A DNA stretch of 64,000 nt from assembly GCF_022869805.1 (NCBI RefSeq), contig NZ_CP094974.1, forward strand, positions 2,356,001 to 2,420,000, given 5' to 3'. The position numbers were made by a program, and so were the translations under genes. Each line of letters begins with the position of its first letter. Position 1 is the first letter of the stretch. The notes under the pieces were generated by a model. It was not told where the DNA came from and made no database searches. It was given only the letters and a program-made list of their open reading frames with translations. Source of the DNA: Halosolutus halophilus (GTDB taxonomy: Archaea; Halobacteriota; Halobacteria; Halobacteriales; Natrialbaceae). Shown piece by piece: positions 48,938 to 58,980 of the stretch.

Positions 48938-48954
48938 CTCACCCCCCGGGTGAG
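48938..48954 (-). terminator. hairpin between secY and the provirus
   Basis: CTCACCC (48938-48944) and GGGTGAG (48948-48954) form a 7-bp stem with a 3-base loop just before the first provirus ATG. Together with a T-rich tract on the minus strand near 48990-48970 it could end the secY transcript or shape the leader of the provirus transcript. No integration-site duplication is visible here. Confidence 0.35.
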
Positions 48955-49046
48955 CTGCCAAGACATGTGAGTCAGCGGTTGGAGAAAATTGAGAAATTGA
49001 ATGATCGAATTCAGCCGAATTTAGGCCGTAGAGGCCCACATATTCG

Positions 49047-50504
49047 TCATTCTTTTCCGAACATCTGGCGCATCATCGGATGCATTTCCATGAGCTGTTC
49101 CTCGGCGATCTCCTCGTACAGTTTGTACGTGATGGAGACGGCGAGCAACAGCCCGGTTCCGCTGACGGCGCCGATCGTACCGAGCATGTTCGCCCAGACG
49201 GCCAACAGGCCGACCAGCGCGCCGCCGAGGACGGTCACCTGCGGGATGTACCGCTCCATGACCTTCTCGATGACGCCGACGTTCTGGCGGAAGCCGGGGA
49301 TCTGCATCCCGGAGTTCTGGATCTGCTTCGCCGTCGCCTCCGGGCCCATGTCCGTGGTTTCGACCCAGAAGATGGCGAAGACTGCGCCGCCGACGACCAT
49401 GAACGTCACGTCGATGCCGACGCGGATCATGACCTTCCACGCTTCCTGCCCGAGTTCGCCGGTAAACCACATCCAGTCGCTCGGTGAATAGATGGGGGCG
49501 ACGTAGTAGAAGAACCCGTCGACGGGCTGGCCCTGGCTGTTGTACGTTCCCAGCCACGAGGGCATTCCCCACTGACTGTTGAGGATCTGGCCCAGGAACT
49601 GGATGTTGGCCTGCAGCGCCCGGACGAGGATCATCGGCAGGACGCTCGCGTAGATGAGCTTCACCGGGAAGCGGCCGCGGGCACCCTTGACGCGGGCGTG
49701 ACTGAGCGGGATCTCGACCCGCACGGACTCCGCGTAGACGACGATCCCGAAGATCAGCAGCGTCGTCAGCAGCGCGACGAGGTGGCCTTCCTGGAGCAAG
49801 ATCGTGTACAGTCCGTCACCGGCCACGATCGAGCCGACCTCGACCTCTCCGGTAACGATCCGGTACCAGTCGTAGAAGAAGCCGCCCTCCGCCGGCTGGA
49901 TCAACCCGGTGACGAGTCGCTGGCTGACGCCGGCGATGATGAACAGGCCGATCCCGCTCCCGACGCCCCACTTGCTGACGACCTCGTCCATGTAGAGGAT
50001 GAGGATACCGCCGACGAAGATCTGGGCGAACATCAGGAGCTGGACCTGCGTCTGGCCGAAGGTGAACCCGCCGAGGGTCAGCGACGACTGGGCAGGCAGG
50101 AAGCCGCCGGCGAACACCATCGGGAGCGCGGTCAGCGCGGTCATGATGACGACGAGCAGCTTCTGGAGGCCCTGATAGAGGACCTGATCGCGCGGATCGT
50201 CCGTGTCGAGTCCGAGCAGGTTCGCCCCACCCAGCAGCTGCAAGACGATGCTGGCGGTGACGATCGGTCCGATACCGACTTGCAGCACCGACCCGAACGA
50301 TCCGGCGAGGATCGCGCGGAACTCGCCGAAGAGGTCGGTCCCCTGCCCGGACAGTCCGAGCAGGGTGATGTTGGTCAGGAAAAAGTACAACATCAGGATG
50401 CCAGCCGTCCACGCCAGCTTGCGCTTGAAGGGGACGTGCCCCTCCGGACGACGGACCGCGGGCATCCGTGTCAGGACCGGTTCAGCGGCTTCCTTCCATC
50501 CCAT
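49047..50504 (-). CDS. secY: Sec61/SecY translocon channel subunit
   Basis: A 485-residue membrane protein forming the protein-conducting channel of the archaeal Sec translocon with SecE and Sec61beta. About ten membrane segments are visible, for example WTAGILMLYFFLTNITLLGL, IGLFIIAGVSQRLVTGLI and VTVLGGALVGLLAVWANMLG. N-terminal PVLTRMPAVRRPEGHVPFK is the cytoplasmic entry. Last gene of the ribosomal cluster and directly downstream of rpl15. In other haloarchaea adk usually follows; here the provirus does. Confidence 0.98.
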   Translation of the reverse strand: MGWKEAAEPVLTRMPAVRRPEGHVPFKRKLAWTAGILMLYFFLTNITLLGLSGQGTDLFGEFRAILAGSFGSVLQVGIGPIVTASIVLQLLGGANLLGLDTDDPRDQVLYQGLQKLLVVIMTALTALPMVFAGGFLPAQSSLTLGGFTFGQTQVQLLMFAQIFVGGILILYMDEVVSKWGVGSGIGLFIIAGVSQRLVTGLIQPAEGGFFYDWYRIVTGEVEVGSIVAGDGLYTILLQEGHLVALLTTLLIFGIVVYAESVRVEIPLSHARVKGARGRFPVKLIYASVLPMILVRALQANIQFLGQILNSQWGMPSWLGTYNSQGQPVDGFFYYVAPIYSPSDWMWFTGELGQEAWKVMIRVGIDVTFMVVGGAVFAIFWVETTDMGPEATAKQIQNSGMQIPGFRQNVGVIEKVMERYIPQVTVLGGALVGLLAVWANMLGTIGAVSGTGLLLAVSITYKLYEEIAEEQLMEMHPMMRQMFGKE

Positions 50505-50507
50505 ATG

Positions 50508-50996
50508 TTATTCCTCGTCCTGTTCGGATTCGGCGTCGGCCTCTTCGGCTTCCTGGGCTCGTTCGGAGACCACCGCTTCACCGCCGGCGGTCTCGAGTTT
50601 CTCGCGAGCCGCGTCGGAGAAGGCGTCCGCCGTTACCTCGAGGCTGTTGCGGACCTGCCCGGAGCCGAGGACCTTGACGACGTCGGCCTCGTGGCCGTCC
50701 TCGACGATGTCGCGCGCGTCGAGGCTGTAGCCGTCGTCGGTCTCCTCGGCGATGTCGTCGGCGACGTAGAGGATCGCGTCCTCGTCTAGCTTCTGGACGT
50801 CGATCTCTTTGACCTCGTCCCGGATGTCGTGCGGTCGCTTGAACCCGTGCTTCCCTTTCGGTTCGTAGTTGTGGAACTCGTGTTTGCTCCGCCCGGCGCG
50901 GCCGCGGCCACCGCGGTGGCCTGCACCACGTCGATTCTTGTGGGAGCCACCGCTGTGCGTGCGCGATCCACGCTGGCGTCGTTTTTTGCTCGTCAT
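50508..50996 (-). CDS. rpl15: ribosomal protein uL15
   Basis: A 162-residue large-subunit protein. The N-terminus SKKRRQRGSRTHSGGSHKNR and GAGHRGGRGRAGRSKHEFHN is the glycine/arginine-rich extension that threads into rRNA. The C-terminal globular part (DIVEDGHEADVVKVLGSGQV) binds near helix contacts of 23S rRNA and ends in an acidic tail usual for halophiles. Three bases from secY. Confidence 0.97.
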   Translation of the reverse strand: MTSKKRRQRGSRTHSGGSHKNRRGAGHRGGRGRAGRSKHEFHNYEPKGKHGFKRPHDIRDEVKEIDVQKLDEDAILYVADDIAEETDDGYSLDARDIVEDGHEADVVKVLGSGQVRNSLEVTADAFSDAAREKLETAGGEAVVSERAQEAEEADAESEQDEE

Positions 50997-50998
50997 GG

Positions 50999-51466
50999 TT
51001 ATCGCATCGATTCTAGCAGGTCGTTAATCTGCTGGGTTGTATGTTTTCCGAGTTGGCCGCCCTCGACGGTCGGCTTCTTGATGCCGTCGTGGCCGCCACG
51101 CGGCGGGTGGAGACGTAGCGTCGGCGACAGTCCCTCGTCGCGAAGCGTCGTCTCCTCGGCGACCAGCGCCTCGGCGAGTTCGCCGAAGTCGTCGTACTCG
51201 GTGTTCTCGGCGAGCCACTCCTCGTCGACGTCGGACTGGTCGCCCTCGAGGGGTTCGGCGCGCTTTTCGAGCACCGTCTCGAGCACGTCCGCATCGGGCT
51301 CGCCGACGGCGACGTAGTCGTTGACCTTCGCGATCATCCCCTCGTAGGCGTCCGTCTCGGGGACCAGGGCGCAGTGGTTCACGCTGTGGATGTTGAGCAT
51401 CGACAGCGTATCCTCGACGTCCTGCTGGCGGTTCACCTCGCCACGAACCTGGACGATGGCCTTCAT
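50999..51466 (-). CDS. rpl30: ribosomal protein uL30
   Basis: A 155-residue large-subunit protein of the archaeal L30 family (long form with C-terminal domain): KAIVQVRGEVNRQQDVEDTL, LNIHSVNHCALVPETDAYEG, and PPRGGHDGIKKPTVEGGQLG near the end. ATG 51466 gives the ATGA overlap with rps5 and is preferred to GTG 51469. Confidence 0.97.
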   Translation of the reverse strand: MKAIVQVRGEVNRQQDVEDTLSMLNIHSVNHCALVPETDAYEGMIAKVNDYVAVGEPDADVLETVLEKRAEPLEGDQSDVDEEWLAENTEYDDFGELAEALVAEETTLRDEGLSPTLRLHPPRGGHDGIKKPTVEGGQLGKHTTQQINDLLESMR

Positions 51467-52122
51467 CACTCAGCCACCTCCGGTTCCTCTCGGTTCGGAC
51501 GCCGCTGCGGGTGTCGCGACTGCGAGGCGTTCTCGAGCGCGTTGAACGTCGCCTTCGCGAGGTTCACGGTCGTTCGCGTGTTGCCGTGACTCTTGGTCCA
51601 GGCGTTCTCGATACCCGCGAGTTCGATGACCGCTCGAACGGTATCGCTCGCGGCCAGTCCCAGCCCTTCGGGGGCAGGGATGAGTTCGACCTCGACGGAG
51701 CCGGCCTTGCCCTTCGTGCGTCGGGTCAGCGAGTGGGGCCGATCCGATCGGTCCTCCCACGAGCCCGAGCCGCGCGGGACCTGGATGATGTTCAGCTTCG
51801 CGATACCGATCGCCTTCTGGATGGCGGAGCCGACCTGGTCGTCCCGGCCTTCCGCGTAGCCGACGAAGCCGTCGCGGTTGCCGACGGCGACGACACAGCG
51901 GAACTTCACGCGTCGTCCGGAGTCGGTCATACGCTGGACCATGTTGATGTCCAGTACCTCGTCGTCCAGTCCGGGAAGGAGCTGGTCGACGATTTCGGGC
52001 TCTTTCAGCGGGAGGCCCGAGTTGAGAGCGGCTTCCATCGTGTCGATGTCGCCCTCCTGGACCTTCCGGCCGAGACGGGTGACGGGCTCCCATCCGTCGT
52101 CGTTGTAGTTGTTTCCACTCAT
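51466..52122 (-). CDS. rps5: ribosomal protein uS5
   Basis: A 218-residue small-subunit protein involved in decoding accuracy and mRNA entry. The double-stranded-RNA-binding N-domain includes [20 protein letters not shown] and the C-domain includes [20 protein letters not shown]. Archaeal-type C-terminal extension ([16 protein letters not shown]) present. Overlaps rpl18 by four bases. Confidence 0.97.
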   Translation of the reverse strand: MSGNNYNDDGWEPVTRLGRKVQEGDIDTMEAALNSGLPLKEPEIVDQLLPGLDDEVLDINMVQRMTDSGRRVKFRCVVAVGNRDGFVGYAEGRDDQVGSAIQKAIGIAKLNIIQVPRGSGSWEDRSDRPHSLTRRTKGKAGSVEVELIPAPEGLGLAASDTVRAVIELAGIENAWTKSHGNTRTTVNLAKATFNALENASQSRHPQRRPNREEPEVAE

Positions 52123-52667
52123 TCGAGAATCGCCTCTCGTACCTCGTCGAAGTGTTCTGGTAGGTCGGTCGCGTCGAACTCGCCGCTGTACAGCGGCTCG
52201 TCTAGCTGCTCGGCGTACTCGGCGACGTGTTCGCCGCGGGTACGCGACCAGTCTGCGAGCACGCTGTCGTTGTGCGGGATCTCGAGGCCGGCGTCGATCG
52301 CCCCTTCCTGCACGGCGAATACCTTGTTGCCGGGCGTCGCCGTGTTGAGGCCGATGTCGAGGACCGCTTCCTCGAGGCCGGCCTCGACGGCTCGTTTGCC
52401 GGCCAGCAGGCCGGTCAGGTAAGCCGCCGAGATGTTACTCGTCGGGGCCTCCCAGCCGTACGCTTCGAGATCGCCGGAGTGTGCGCTTGCAAGTGTCTCG
52501 TCTCCCTGAGGTCCGGGAGTGATCAGCTGCGCCGTAGTGTGCTTGTTGCTCTTGCGAGCGACGAGGCGTGGTTTGCCCGATTTCAGCAGGCGCAACCTCT
52601 GGTGGTAGTCCGTCCGGACCTCACGGCGACGTCGCATCGGAACGTTGTATCGTGGTCCTGTCGCCAT
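52119..52667 (-). CDS. rpl18: ribosomal protein uL18
   Basis: A 182-residue 5S-rRNA-binding protein: [20 protein letters not shown] and [20 protein letters not shown] at the N-terminus, and the conserved core [20 protein letters not shown]. Forms the central protuberance with uL5 and 5S rRNA. Its ATG overlaps the stop of rpl19e by one base. Confidence 0.97.
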   Translation of the reverse strand: MATGPRYNVPMRRRREVRTDYHQRLRLLKSGKPRLVARKSNKHTTAQLITPGPQGDETLASAHSGDLEAYGWEAPTSNISAAYLTGLLAGKRAVEAGLEEAVLDIGLNTATPGNKVFAVQEGAIDAGLEIPHNDSVLADWSRTRGEHVAEYAEQLDEPLYSGEFDATDLPEHFDEVREAILE

Positions 52668-53116
52668 TACTGGTCACCGTAGTTGTCGTCGATGTAGTTC
52701 AACAGGTACCGGACGCTCCGGAACTCGCCACCGCCAGCCTTCTTGTAGAGCTGGCGGTACTGCGTGGGCGTGATCTCGCCCTTGTCGCGGAGTTCGCGGA
52801 GTTTCCGTCGCTGTGCACGAATCTTGTTCTCCCAGTCCTCTTTCTCGTTCTGGCGTGCGCCTTTCTTGCCGCGGCGCTTGCCCGGCCCCTTCTGGTGGCC
52901 GTAGGCGCGCTTCGCGTTGCGCTCGCGAGCACGGCCGCGGGAGTTGCCGCCGGCTGCTTCGGCCTGGATGCGGCCCTCGTCGACGAGTTCGCGGATCTCG
53001 TCGCGAGTGATCGCCTCGGCGATGTCCGCCTGGGCGTCGGGATCGAGCCAGATCCGATTCTCGCCGACGTCGAGGACGTCGGCTGCCAGTCGTTTCTGCG
53101 CGGAGAGATCAGTCAT
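52667..53116 (-). CDS. rpl19e: ribosomal protein eL19
   Basis: A 149-residue archaeal/eukaryal large-subunit protein: [20 protein letters not shown], then [20 protein letters not shown], then the basic helix region [20 protein letters not shown]. The long C-terminal helix contacts the small subunit in an intersubunit bridge. The start overlaps the rpl32e stop. Confidence 0.97.
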   Translation of the reverse strand: MTDLSAQKRLAADVLDVGENRIWLDPDAQADIAEAITRDEIRELVDEGRIQAEAAGGNSRGRARERNAKRAYGHQKGPGKRRGKKGARQNEKEDWENKIRAQRRKLRELRDKGEITPTQYRQLYKKAGGGEFRSVRYLLNYIDDNYGDQ

Positions 53117-53840
53117 TGGATTCCACCTCGACTTCCTCGTAGGTCGGGTTCAGGACGCGGACGCCCTGGTCCTCGGCCGCTTCCTCGATCCGTTCGCGCT
53201 TGCGCGCACCGACGGTCGAAGCGATCCGGACTGCTTCCCGATCGCCGTCGACGCCCTCGAGGTCGGCCGTATTCTCGACGTGGACCTCTTCGAAGCCGCT
53301 GGGGTGTTTCCCCCGGACTTCTTTCGGCGTGCGGAAGCCGGCCTCGACTTTCGGGCCCTTGCCCTTGACGCCGCGGCGCTGCTTGGATAGCTGGCCGCGT
53401 GGCCGTCGCCAGGATTCGGGCGTCCGCTTCTTCTTGTGGTAGTCCTGCCGGTTGAACTGCGGTTTGCCGACGTTCCGGCGGCGGTCGAGCAGCCGCTGCT
53501 CCTCGTCGGAAAGTTCCGGCGTCTTCTCGGTCAGCCCGCGTGGCTGCAGTTCGGTCTCGACGTCTTCTTCGGGTTCTTCTTCCTCGACGGCCTCGTCTTC
53601 GATCTCGGCTTCGGTCTCCTCGGAGACTTCGAGGTCGCCGACGTCGGCCTTGATACGGGCCGCGAGCGCGTTGCCGACACCATCGGCCTCCGCCAGGTCG
53701 TCCTGGTCGGCTTCCTTGATGTCCTCGATCGATTCGAAGCCAGCGTCACGCAGCGCGTCCGCTTTGCTCGCGCCGACGCCGCTGATATCTTCGAGGTCCT
53801 GCGGTTCGTCCCCAGCCGATTCTTGTTCGTCGTCTGCCAT
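53109..53840 (-). CDS. rpl32e: ribosomal protein eL32 with N-terminal HhH extension
   Basis: A 243-residue protein, about twice the length of the eL32 core. Residues about 17-80 are a helix-hairpin-helix module ([40 protein letters not shown]), followed by an acidic linker. The core from about residue 110 ([40 protein letters not shown]) matches eL32. The extension is a known feature of haloarchaeal eL32. Confidence 0.97.
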   Translation of the reverse strand: MADDEQESAGDEPQDLEDISGVGASKADALRDAGFESIEDIKEADQDDLAEADGVGNALAARIKADVGDLEVSEETEAEIEDEAVEEEEPEEDVETELQPRGLTEKTPELSDEEQRLLDRRRNVGKPQFNRQDYHKKKRTPESWRRPRGQLSKQRRGVKGKGPKVEAGFRTPKEVRGKHPSGFEEVHVENTADLEGVDGDREAVRIASTVGARKRERIEEAAEDQGVRVLNPTYEEVEVESND

Positions 53841-53843
53841 CTA

Positions 53844-54377
53844 TCAGGCACCTCCTTTGGCGGGTTTTTCGGTGATGTAGACCCCGTCCTGGAAGACGCG
53901 GGTGTCCTTGCCGCTGACGCGCGTCAGCTGCTCGATGTCCGCCGCCGTCTGTCCGACGTCCTCCTTGTCCGGGCCGGACAGGACGAGTTTCTCGTCGTCG
54001 ACGGAGACCTCGGTCTCACCGTGGATAGTCGTTCGTCGCGCTGCCTTCTCGCCGAGGAAGTTCTCGATGACGACCTCGTCGCCCTCCGAGCGGACCTGCA
54101 TCGGGAAGTGAGAGTAGAAGACTTCCATCTTGTACTCCCAGCCCTCGGTCACGCCGTGGAAAGCGTTCCGGATGTGGCTCTCGAACGTGCCGACGGTCGC
54201 GTTGGTCTTCGCGTCCTCGGCCTCGCTTTCGATCACCACGGTGTCGTCCTCGAGTTCGACGGTCACGTCGGGGTACCAGAGGCGCCGCGAAACGGTGCCT
54301 TCCGGTCCATCGACGGTCACGTCGAGATGGTCGACCTCGACGGATACGGGTTCGGGTATTTCCAGTTCGACTCGCAT
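53844..54377 (-). CDS. rpl6: ribosomal protein uL6
   Basis: A 177-residue large-subunit protein near the factor-binding centre: RVELEIPEPVSVEVDHLDVT, GTVSRRLWYPDVTVELEDDT, and the conserved RNAFHGVTEGWEYKMEVFYS. Two tandem beta domains. Three bases from rpl32e in the operon. Confidence 0.97.
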   Translation of the reverse strand: MRVELEIPEPVSVEVDHLDVTVDGPEGTVSRRLWYPDVTVELEDDTVVIESEAEDAKTNATVGTFESHIRNAFHGVTEGWEYKMEVFYSHFPMQVRSEGDEVVIENFLGEKAARRTTIHGETEVSVDDEKLVLSGPDKEDVGQTAADIEQLTRVSGKDTRVFQDGVYITEKPAKGGA

Positions 54378-54379
54378 GG

Positions 54380-54772
54380 TTAGTAGACGTATGCGATCAC
54401 CTGGCCGCCGATCCCCTGCTCACGAGCCTCGTAGTGGCTCATGATACCGCTGCTCGTCGTCACGACGAGCGCACCGAAGTCCCGAGCGGGGAGATAGCGC
54501 TTCTCCCACTTCTCGAAGTCGTCGGCGCCTGCGGCGTAGCGGGGCTTGACGGGGCCACACTCGTTGATCGCTCCTTTCAGTTCGACCTCGAACTGACCGG
54601 CTTTGCCGTCGTCGACGTACTCGAAGCCGTCGATGTACCCGCGGTCGTAGAAGACCTCGAGCACGCTGCCGATCTCGTTCGAGGCGGGCGTTACCTCGTG
54701 GGTCAGATGACCGACGCTCTCGGCGTTATCGAGCCCAGAGAGCGCGTTGCTGAGTGGATCGTTTCCGGTCAT
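54380..54772 (-). CDS. rps8: ribosomal protein uS8
   Basis: A 130-residue small-subunit assembly protein: [40 protein letters not shown], and the conserved C-terminus [23 protein letters not shown] 54772 is chosen; the longer frame overlaps rps14 in a Ser/Arg-rich shadow. Confidence 0.97.
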   Translation of the reverse strand: MTGNDPLSNALSGLDNAESVGHLTHEVTPASNEIGSVLEVFYDRGYIDGFEYVDDGKAGQFEVELKGAINECGPVKPRYAAGADDFEKWEKRYLPARDFGALVVTTSSGIMSHYEAREQGIGGQVIAYVY

Positions 54773-54773
54773 G

Positions 54774-54956
54774 TTATCGATACTTCTTGAATCCCATGTC
54801 GCGGGCGATCTCGCGGAAGCACTGCCGGCACAGGTTGATGTCGTACTTGCCGACGAGTCCCTGTTTGCGACCGCAGCGCTGGCACTCCTCGATCTGGCCG
54901 GTACGCTTTGCCGCGTGCTCGCCCGTGTGATCGTTTTCGGTTTCGCTTTCACTCAT
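54774..54956 (-). CDS. rps14: ribosomal protein uS14 (zinc form)
   Basis: A 60-residue zinc-binding small-subunit protein: [20 protein letters not shown] then [16 protein letters not shown]. The two CxxC pairs hold zinc. Overlaps the rpl5 stop by eight bases. Confidence 0.97.
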   Translation of the reverse strand: MSESETENDHTGEHAAKRTGQIEECQRCGRKQGLVGKYDINLCRQCFREIARDMGFKKYR

Positions 54957-55488
54957 CTGCGGACTCCTCCACGGTGACGTCGAATGTCGCCTCGAGGAAC
55001 GCGATCGCGTCCCCGGGCGTCAGTCGGTGGCTCGACGGGATCGATCGGCTGGCCTTGTCACGTTTGGCCACCCGGTAGCCCGGACGCACCAGGTTGACGG
55101 TGACGTCCAGCCCGTAGATCCCGACGTTCGGGTCGTACTCCTGGCTGGGGAACTCGGTGTGTTCCTCGACACCGAAGCTGAAGTTCCCCGTGTCGTCGAA
55201 CTGCGTCGTGGAGAGGTCCGCGAGCGGCAGCGACTTTTCGAGGAAGTCGGAAGCGTCCTCGCCACGAAGGGTCACCTTCGTGCCGATCGGGTCGCCCTGG
55301 CGAATCCCGAAGTCGGGTTCGGTCTTCTTCGCCTGGGTTCGGACGCTCTCCTGACCCGTGATCTCCTCGATGATTTCCTCGGCCTTCCCGAGTTCGCGGC
55401 CACCGCGACCGACGCCCATGTGGACGACGACCTTCTCGACGCGCGGTTCGCGCATCTCGTGGAAGTCGGCTTCGGCCTCGCTACTCAT
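54949..55488 (-). CDS. rpl5: ribosomal protein uL5
   Basis: A 179-residue 5S-rRNA-binding protein: [40 protein letters not shown], and [20 protein letters not shown]. Several starts are possible; ATG 55488 (SSEAEAD) is preferred to the ATG at 55494 because it avoids the longer overlap with rps4e. Confidence 0.96.
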   Translation of the reverse strand: MSSEAEADFHEMREPRVEKVVVHMGVGRGGRELGKAEEIIEEITGQESVRTQAKKTEPDFGIRQGDPIGTKVTLRGEDASDFLEKSLPLADLSTTQFDDTGNFSFGVEEHTEFPSQEYDPNVGIYGLDVTVNLVRPGYRVAKRDKASRSIPSSHRLTPGDAIAFLEATFDVTVEESADE

Positions 55489-56182
55489 CGTCATCACCCG
55501 TGAAGTTCTCGTCGATCACGACGACGTACTCCTCGATGGTTTCGAAGCCGCCATCGTCGGTGGTGACGCTGATGGTGTTCGGGCCGCTGCCCGGCGTGAC
55601 GTCGATCGCGTCGATCTCGCCGATCTTGCCGCCGTGGTTGCCACGGACGGCCGTGACGAGCGCGCCCTCCTCGAACGGGAAGTGGGCGACGATCGACTTG
55701 TCGTCGTTGTCGACGACGATCGAGTCGTTCGTGCTGTACTCCTCCTCGTCGACGACGACGTTCGTCCCGTCGTGCAGGGTCAACTGGGTGTCGCCACCCG
55801 GGACCTGCTGTTTGCCCTCGATCTTGCCGAGGCGGCTTCCGGCGGCCTCGGCGTCGATCTCGGTCAGCGCGAGCCGACCGCCCTCGTCGGGGAAGACGCG
55901 GTAGTACTCCTCGCGCCCGGGGAAGGCAACGATGTCGAACATGCCGATCGGGCGCTGTTCGTCGTTGATCGGATCCCCGTTGACGAGGATCGCGTCCTCG
56001 CTCAGGGCGTATCGGGCTTCCTTCTTCGAGTCGACGTAGCCGAGCACGTCCCGCAGCAGGACGACGAGCGGCACGCCCTCCTTACCGTGCGGGCCGGCAC
56101 CGGCCTTGACCGTGAAGACGTCGGTCTTGCGCTCGACCGGCCAGGACTTCGGTACTGACAGTCGTTTCTGGTGGTTCGTCAT
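55481..56182 (-). CDS. rps4e: ribosomal protein eS4
   Basis: A 233-residue archaeal/eukaryal small-subunit protein: [20 protein letters not shown], an S4-like middle ([20 protein letters not shown]) and a C-terminal KOW motif ([20 protein letters not shown]). Four-base overlap with rpl24. Confidence 0.97.
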   Translation of the reverse strand: MTNHQKRLSVPKSWPVERKTDVFTVKAGAGPHGKEGVPLVVLLRDVLGYVDSKKEARYALSEDAILVNGDPINDEQRPIGMFDIVAFPGREEYYRVFPDEGGRLALTEIDAEAAGSRLGKIEGKQQVPGGDTQLTLHDGTNVVVDEEEYSTNDSIVVDNDDKSIVAHFPFEEGALVTAVRGNHGGKIGEIDAIDVTPGSGPNTISVTTDDGGFETIEEYVVVIDENFTGDDDE

Positions 56183-56535
56183 TCGGTATCACCTTCAAGC
56201 CGTGCTTCGCGACGCTCGTCCTCGAGGTCGAGCTCCGTGATGCGGACGTTCGAGGGGTCGAGCGGCCGCGGCACTTCTTCACCGTCGGCCGTCTCGACGG
56301 TCACGTCCTCGACGTGGATCGTCCCGTCTTCGAGGATCGCACGCAGGACCTCGCCGCTTTCGCCGGCGTGGTCGCCACGCATGACTTCGACCGTGTCGCC
56401 CGCGTTGACGCGGGTGCGACGGGTGTCGTACTCCTCGCGGAGCTCGTCGGACAGCGTCGCGTGGAGCTGCTTCTGTCGCTTGTGCAGCGGGGCACGCTCC
56501 GTCTCGGTTCGCTGTTTGTGTGGTTGTCTGGTCAT
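56179..56535 (-). CDS. rpl24: ribosomal protein uL24
   Basis: A 118-residue large-subunit assembly initiator: [20 protein letters not shown], then the KOW motif [20 protein letters not shown], and an acidic C-terminal tail typical of halophiles. Two bases separate it from rpl14. Confidence 0.97.
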   Translation of the reverse strand: MTRQPHKQRTETERAPLHKRQKQLHATLSDELREEYDTRRTRVNAGDTVEVMRGDHAGESGEVLRAILEDGTIHVEDVTVETADGEEVPRPLDPSNVRITELDLEDERREARLEGDTE

Positions 56536-56537
56536 AG

Positions 56538-56936
56538 CTATACGATCATCGTCGCGGTGGACGCGATTGCTCCGAAGCGTTCTGCGACCTCGCGGGCGAT
56601 CGGCCCCTTGATCTCCGTGCCTCGGGGCTCTTCGTTCTCGTCGATGATGACCGCCGCGTTGTCCTCGAACTTGAGGCGGGTGCCGTCGGGCCGGCGGATC
56701 GGTTTCCGCTGGCGGACGATGACGGCCTCGAGGACCTGCCGGCGCATCTCGGGAGTCCCCTTCGTGACCGAGACGGTCACCTTGTCGCCGAGTCCCGCCT
56801 TCGGCTGGCGGTTCTTGGTGCCGTGGTAGCCCGAGACGCTGATGATCTTCAGTTCACGTGCGCCGGTGTTGTCGGCACACGTGACCAGGGATCCCTTCTT
56901 CAGTCCCTGCGTGACGTCGGCTTTCATCGCCTCCAT
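56538..56936 (-). CDS. rpl14: ribosomal protein uL14
   Basis: A 132-residue large-subunit protein with the five-stranded barrel signature: [40 protein letters not shown], and [23 protein letters not shown] 56936 gives an ATGA overlap with rps17. Confidence 0.98.
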   Translation of the reverse strand: MEAMKADVTQGLKKGSLVTCADNTGARELKIISVSGYHGTKNRQPKAGLGDKVTVSVTKGTPEMRRQVLEAVIVRQRKPIRRPDGTRLKFEDNAAVIIDENEEPRGTEIKGPIAREVAERFGAIASTATMIV

Positions 56937-57373
56937 CACTCATCACCCTCCGGTTCGTCCGCGGCGAGGTCTTCGTCCGACAGCTCCTGCTCAGGTTCGA
57001 CCTGGCGAGTGAGCTCGGCGATGTCCTCGGCAGTCGCTTCTTCGGTTACTTCGACGACCACGTGCGATTTGGTCTTCGACAGTGGTCGGGTCTCTGCGAT
57101 CTTGGCCGTGTCACCGACCGAGAGCGGCTCGAGCACGCCCGGTACGTGAGCCGGGATGCGCGAGCGTCGCTTCATGTAGCGGTCGTACTTCGGGACCGCC
57201 ACGTCGTACTCTCGTTCGACGACTACGGTCTTCTCCATGTCCGTCGAGACGACCTGCCCTTCGAGGATCTGCCCTCGAACGGGAAGCTCGCCGTAGAACG
57301 GACACTTCTCGTAGTCGTATTCCTCCGGGTTTTCCGGTTCCGGAGGGGTTTCAACGTCTAATCCTATTGCCAT
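56936..57373 (-). CDS. rps17: ribosomal protein uS17
   Basis: A 145-residue small-subunit protein with an OB fold: [40 protein letters not shown], and [20 protein letters not shown]. It carries an N-terminal archaeal extension and a C-terminal acidic extension of about 35 residues ([20 protein letters not shown]). Overlaps the RNase P gene by ten bases. Confidence 0.97.
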   Translation of the reverse strand: MAIGLDVETPPEPENPEEYDYEKCPFYGELPVRGQILEGQVVSTDMEKTVVVEREYDVAVPKYDRYMKRRSRIPAHVPGVLEPLSVGDTAKIAETRPLSKTKSHVVVEVTEEATAEDIAELTRQVEPEQELSDEDLAADEPEGDE

Positions 57374-57828
57374 GGTGAATCACCATTCGTTTCCGTGCGT
57401 CGGGCGGGTCGTGAGAGCAGTCGCGAGCCATCGACCGTAACGTAGGCCACGTCCTCGCCGGCAGCGTGGCGGTGGTCCCGCGAGGGGGCATCGCCACGAC
57501 AGCTAGCGGCATCGCCGCCAGCTCGGTCCGACCTGTCCGATTCATCGGACGTGTCGGGTTGAGTGTCGGCCAGTTTGGACGCGGTCCCCGACCCCTTCGC
57601 GGAGTCGGCGGCGTCATCTGTGATCGCGAACTCGAACGTCGAGCCCGATTTCGGTACCATGACGACCCGAGATTCGCCGTCGTCACGAACTTCGATGGAC
57701 AGGGTGTTCGTCGTCTCGATGACGACACGCCCCGCTATGCCGACCCGCGAGGGATCGTCGCTCTCGACGATCCGCACGGGGAGGCCGTTGAGTTCGTGTC
57801 GCGGCAGTGTCTCGGGTGTCAGTGGCAT
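57364..57828 (-). CDS. rnp1: RNase P protein component 1 (Rpp29/Pop4)
   Basis: A 154-residue subunit of archaeal RNase P, which removes 5' leaders from tRNA precursors. The core is an Sm-like barrel: LPRHELNGLPVRIVESDDPS, GIAGRVVIETTNTLSIEVRD, VVMVPKSGSTFEFAI, and after an insertion AYVTVDGSRLLSRPARRTE. The insertion between strands (about residues 72-125) is long, Ser/Asp/Arg-rich and probably disordered. Location between rpl29 and rps17 is the standard archaeal position. ATG 57828 begins the conserved domain. Confidence 0.93.
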   Translation of the reverse strand: MPLTPETLPRHELNGLPVRIVESDDPSRVGIAGRVVIETTNTLSIEVRDDGESRVVMVPKSGSTFEFAITDDAADSAKGSGTASKLADTQPDTSDESDRSDRAGGDAASCRGDAPSRDHRHAAGEDVAYVTVDGSRLLSRPARRTETNGDSPWQ

Positions 57829-57832
57829 TCGT

Positions 57833-58045
57833 TTATTCGTCGTCGAAATCGCCTTCCTCGCTCTGGATCGTCTTGATCCGAGCGATCGTGCGACGCAGTT
57901 CGCCGATCCGGCCCGGGTTCTCCGGGGCCCCACCGGCCGCGAGGACGGACTTCTGGTTCAGCAGTTCCGTCTCGAGTTCGTCGAGTTCTTCCTCCCGTTC
58001 GGCGGGCGTCATGTCGCGGATCTCTTCGACGTGGAGGATCGCCAT
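57833..58045 (-). CDS. rpl29: ribosomal protein uL29
   Basis: A 70-residue helical large-subunit protein near the exit tunnel: [59 protein letters not shown]. Start overlaps the rps3 stop by one base. Confidence 0.97.
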   Translation of the reverse strand: MAILHVEEIRDMTPAEREEELDELETELLNQKSVLAAGGAPENPGRIGELRRTIARIKTIQSEEGDFDDE

Positions 58046-58980
58046 CAGGCGTCACCCCCCTCGTCTGCATCTCCCTCGTCGTCCATCTCGGCGACGAGTT
58101 CCTCGGCTTCCGCTTCGACGTCTTCCTCGAGTTCGTCGAGGTCCTCCTCGATCGGCGACTCGTCGGGAATCTCGACGTCCTCGTCCTCGCTGGCCTCGAC
58201 TTCTTCCTCGATGACTTCCTCGACGTCTTCATCGAGTTCGGGCTCGGGCTCGTCGGCCTCGTCGGCCGCGGCTTCGACGCCGGCGTCGGCCGCGTCGGTC
58301 TCCTCGGGTTCGCCCTCGAGCAGTTCCTCGACGCCTTCGGCCTCGTTGGCCTCGACGGCGTCCGGCACGACTTCCTCGGGATCGAGGTCCTCGTGGATCT
58401 GGAAGTCGTCGGGCAACTCGGCACCCGGCGGGATGATCTTGACGTTGACCCCGATGGTGCCGAGTTTCATGACCGCGACGCCCTGGCCGTGGTCGACGAC
58501 CTCCTCTGCGGGTTCGCCGTTGTGCTTGATGTAGCCACGGTTGAACTTCTCGACGCGCGATCGTGCGCCCGTGACCTTCCCCGAGAGGACGATCTCGGCG
58601 CCGAGTGCGCCGGCCTCCATGATCCGGTCGATCGTCGTGTGACCGGCCTTCCGGAAGTACCAGCCGCGCTCGAGCGCGTTGGCCAGTCGGTCCGCGACGA
58701 TCCGTGCATTGAGGTCGGGTTCGTCGACCTCCTGGACGTCGATCTGGGGGTCCTCGAGGTTGAACTTCTCCTCGAGGGCCGTCGTGACCTTCCGGATGTT
58801 CTCGCCGCCTTTGCCGATGACCATCCCCGGCTTCTCGGCCTTGAGGACGATCTGGGTTCCCATCGGCGTCTTGGCGACGTCCATGCCACCGTAGCCCGCG
58901 CGGCCGAGTTCTTCGGCGAAGAACTCGTCGATCTGTGACCGCTGCAGGCCGTTTTCGATGAACTGGTGTTCGTCAGCCAT
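58045..58980 (-). CDS. rps3: ribosomal protein uS3
   Basis: A 311-residue small-subunit protein. The type-II KH domain contains [20 protein letters not shown] with the GXXG-type loop, and the C-terminal domain contains [20 protein letters not shown] and [20 protein letters not shown]. Residues from about 200 on form a very acidic, low-complexity extension, a halophile feature. It lines the mRNA entry channel. Confidence 0.97.
   Translation of the reverse strand: MADEHQFIENGLQRSQIDEFFAEELGRAGYGGMDVAKTPMGTQIVLKAEKPGMVIGKGGENIRKVTTALEEKFNLEDPQIDVQEVDEPDLNARIVADRLANALERGWYFRKAGHTTIDRIMEAGALGAEIVLSGKVTGARSRVEKFNRGYIKHNGEPAEEVVDHGQGVAVMKLGTIGVNVKIIPPGAELPDDFQIHEDLDPEEVVPDAVEANEAEGVEELLEGEPEETDAADAGVEAAADEADEPEPELDEDVEEVIEEEVEASEDEDVEIPDESPIEEDLDELEEDVEAEAEELVAEMDDEGDADEGGDA

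Noticed and set aside
48938-48954. Hairpin near secY considered as an attachment-site core
   Set aside because: The sequence does not recur at the left provirus end near 21.4 kb or near position 1-100; a leader or terminator hairpin is simpler.
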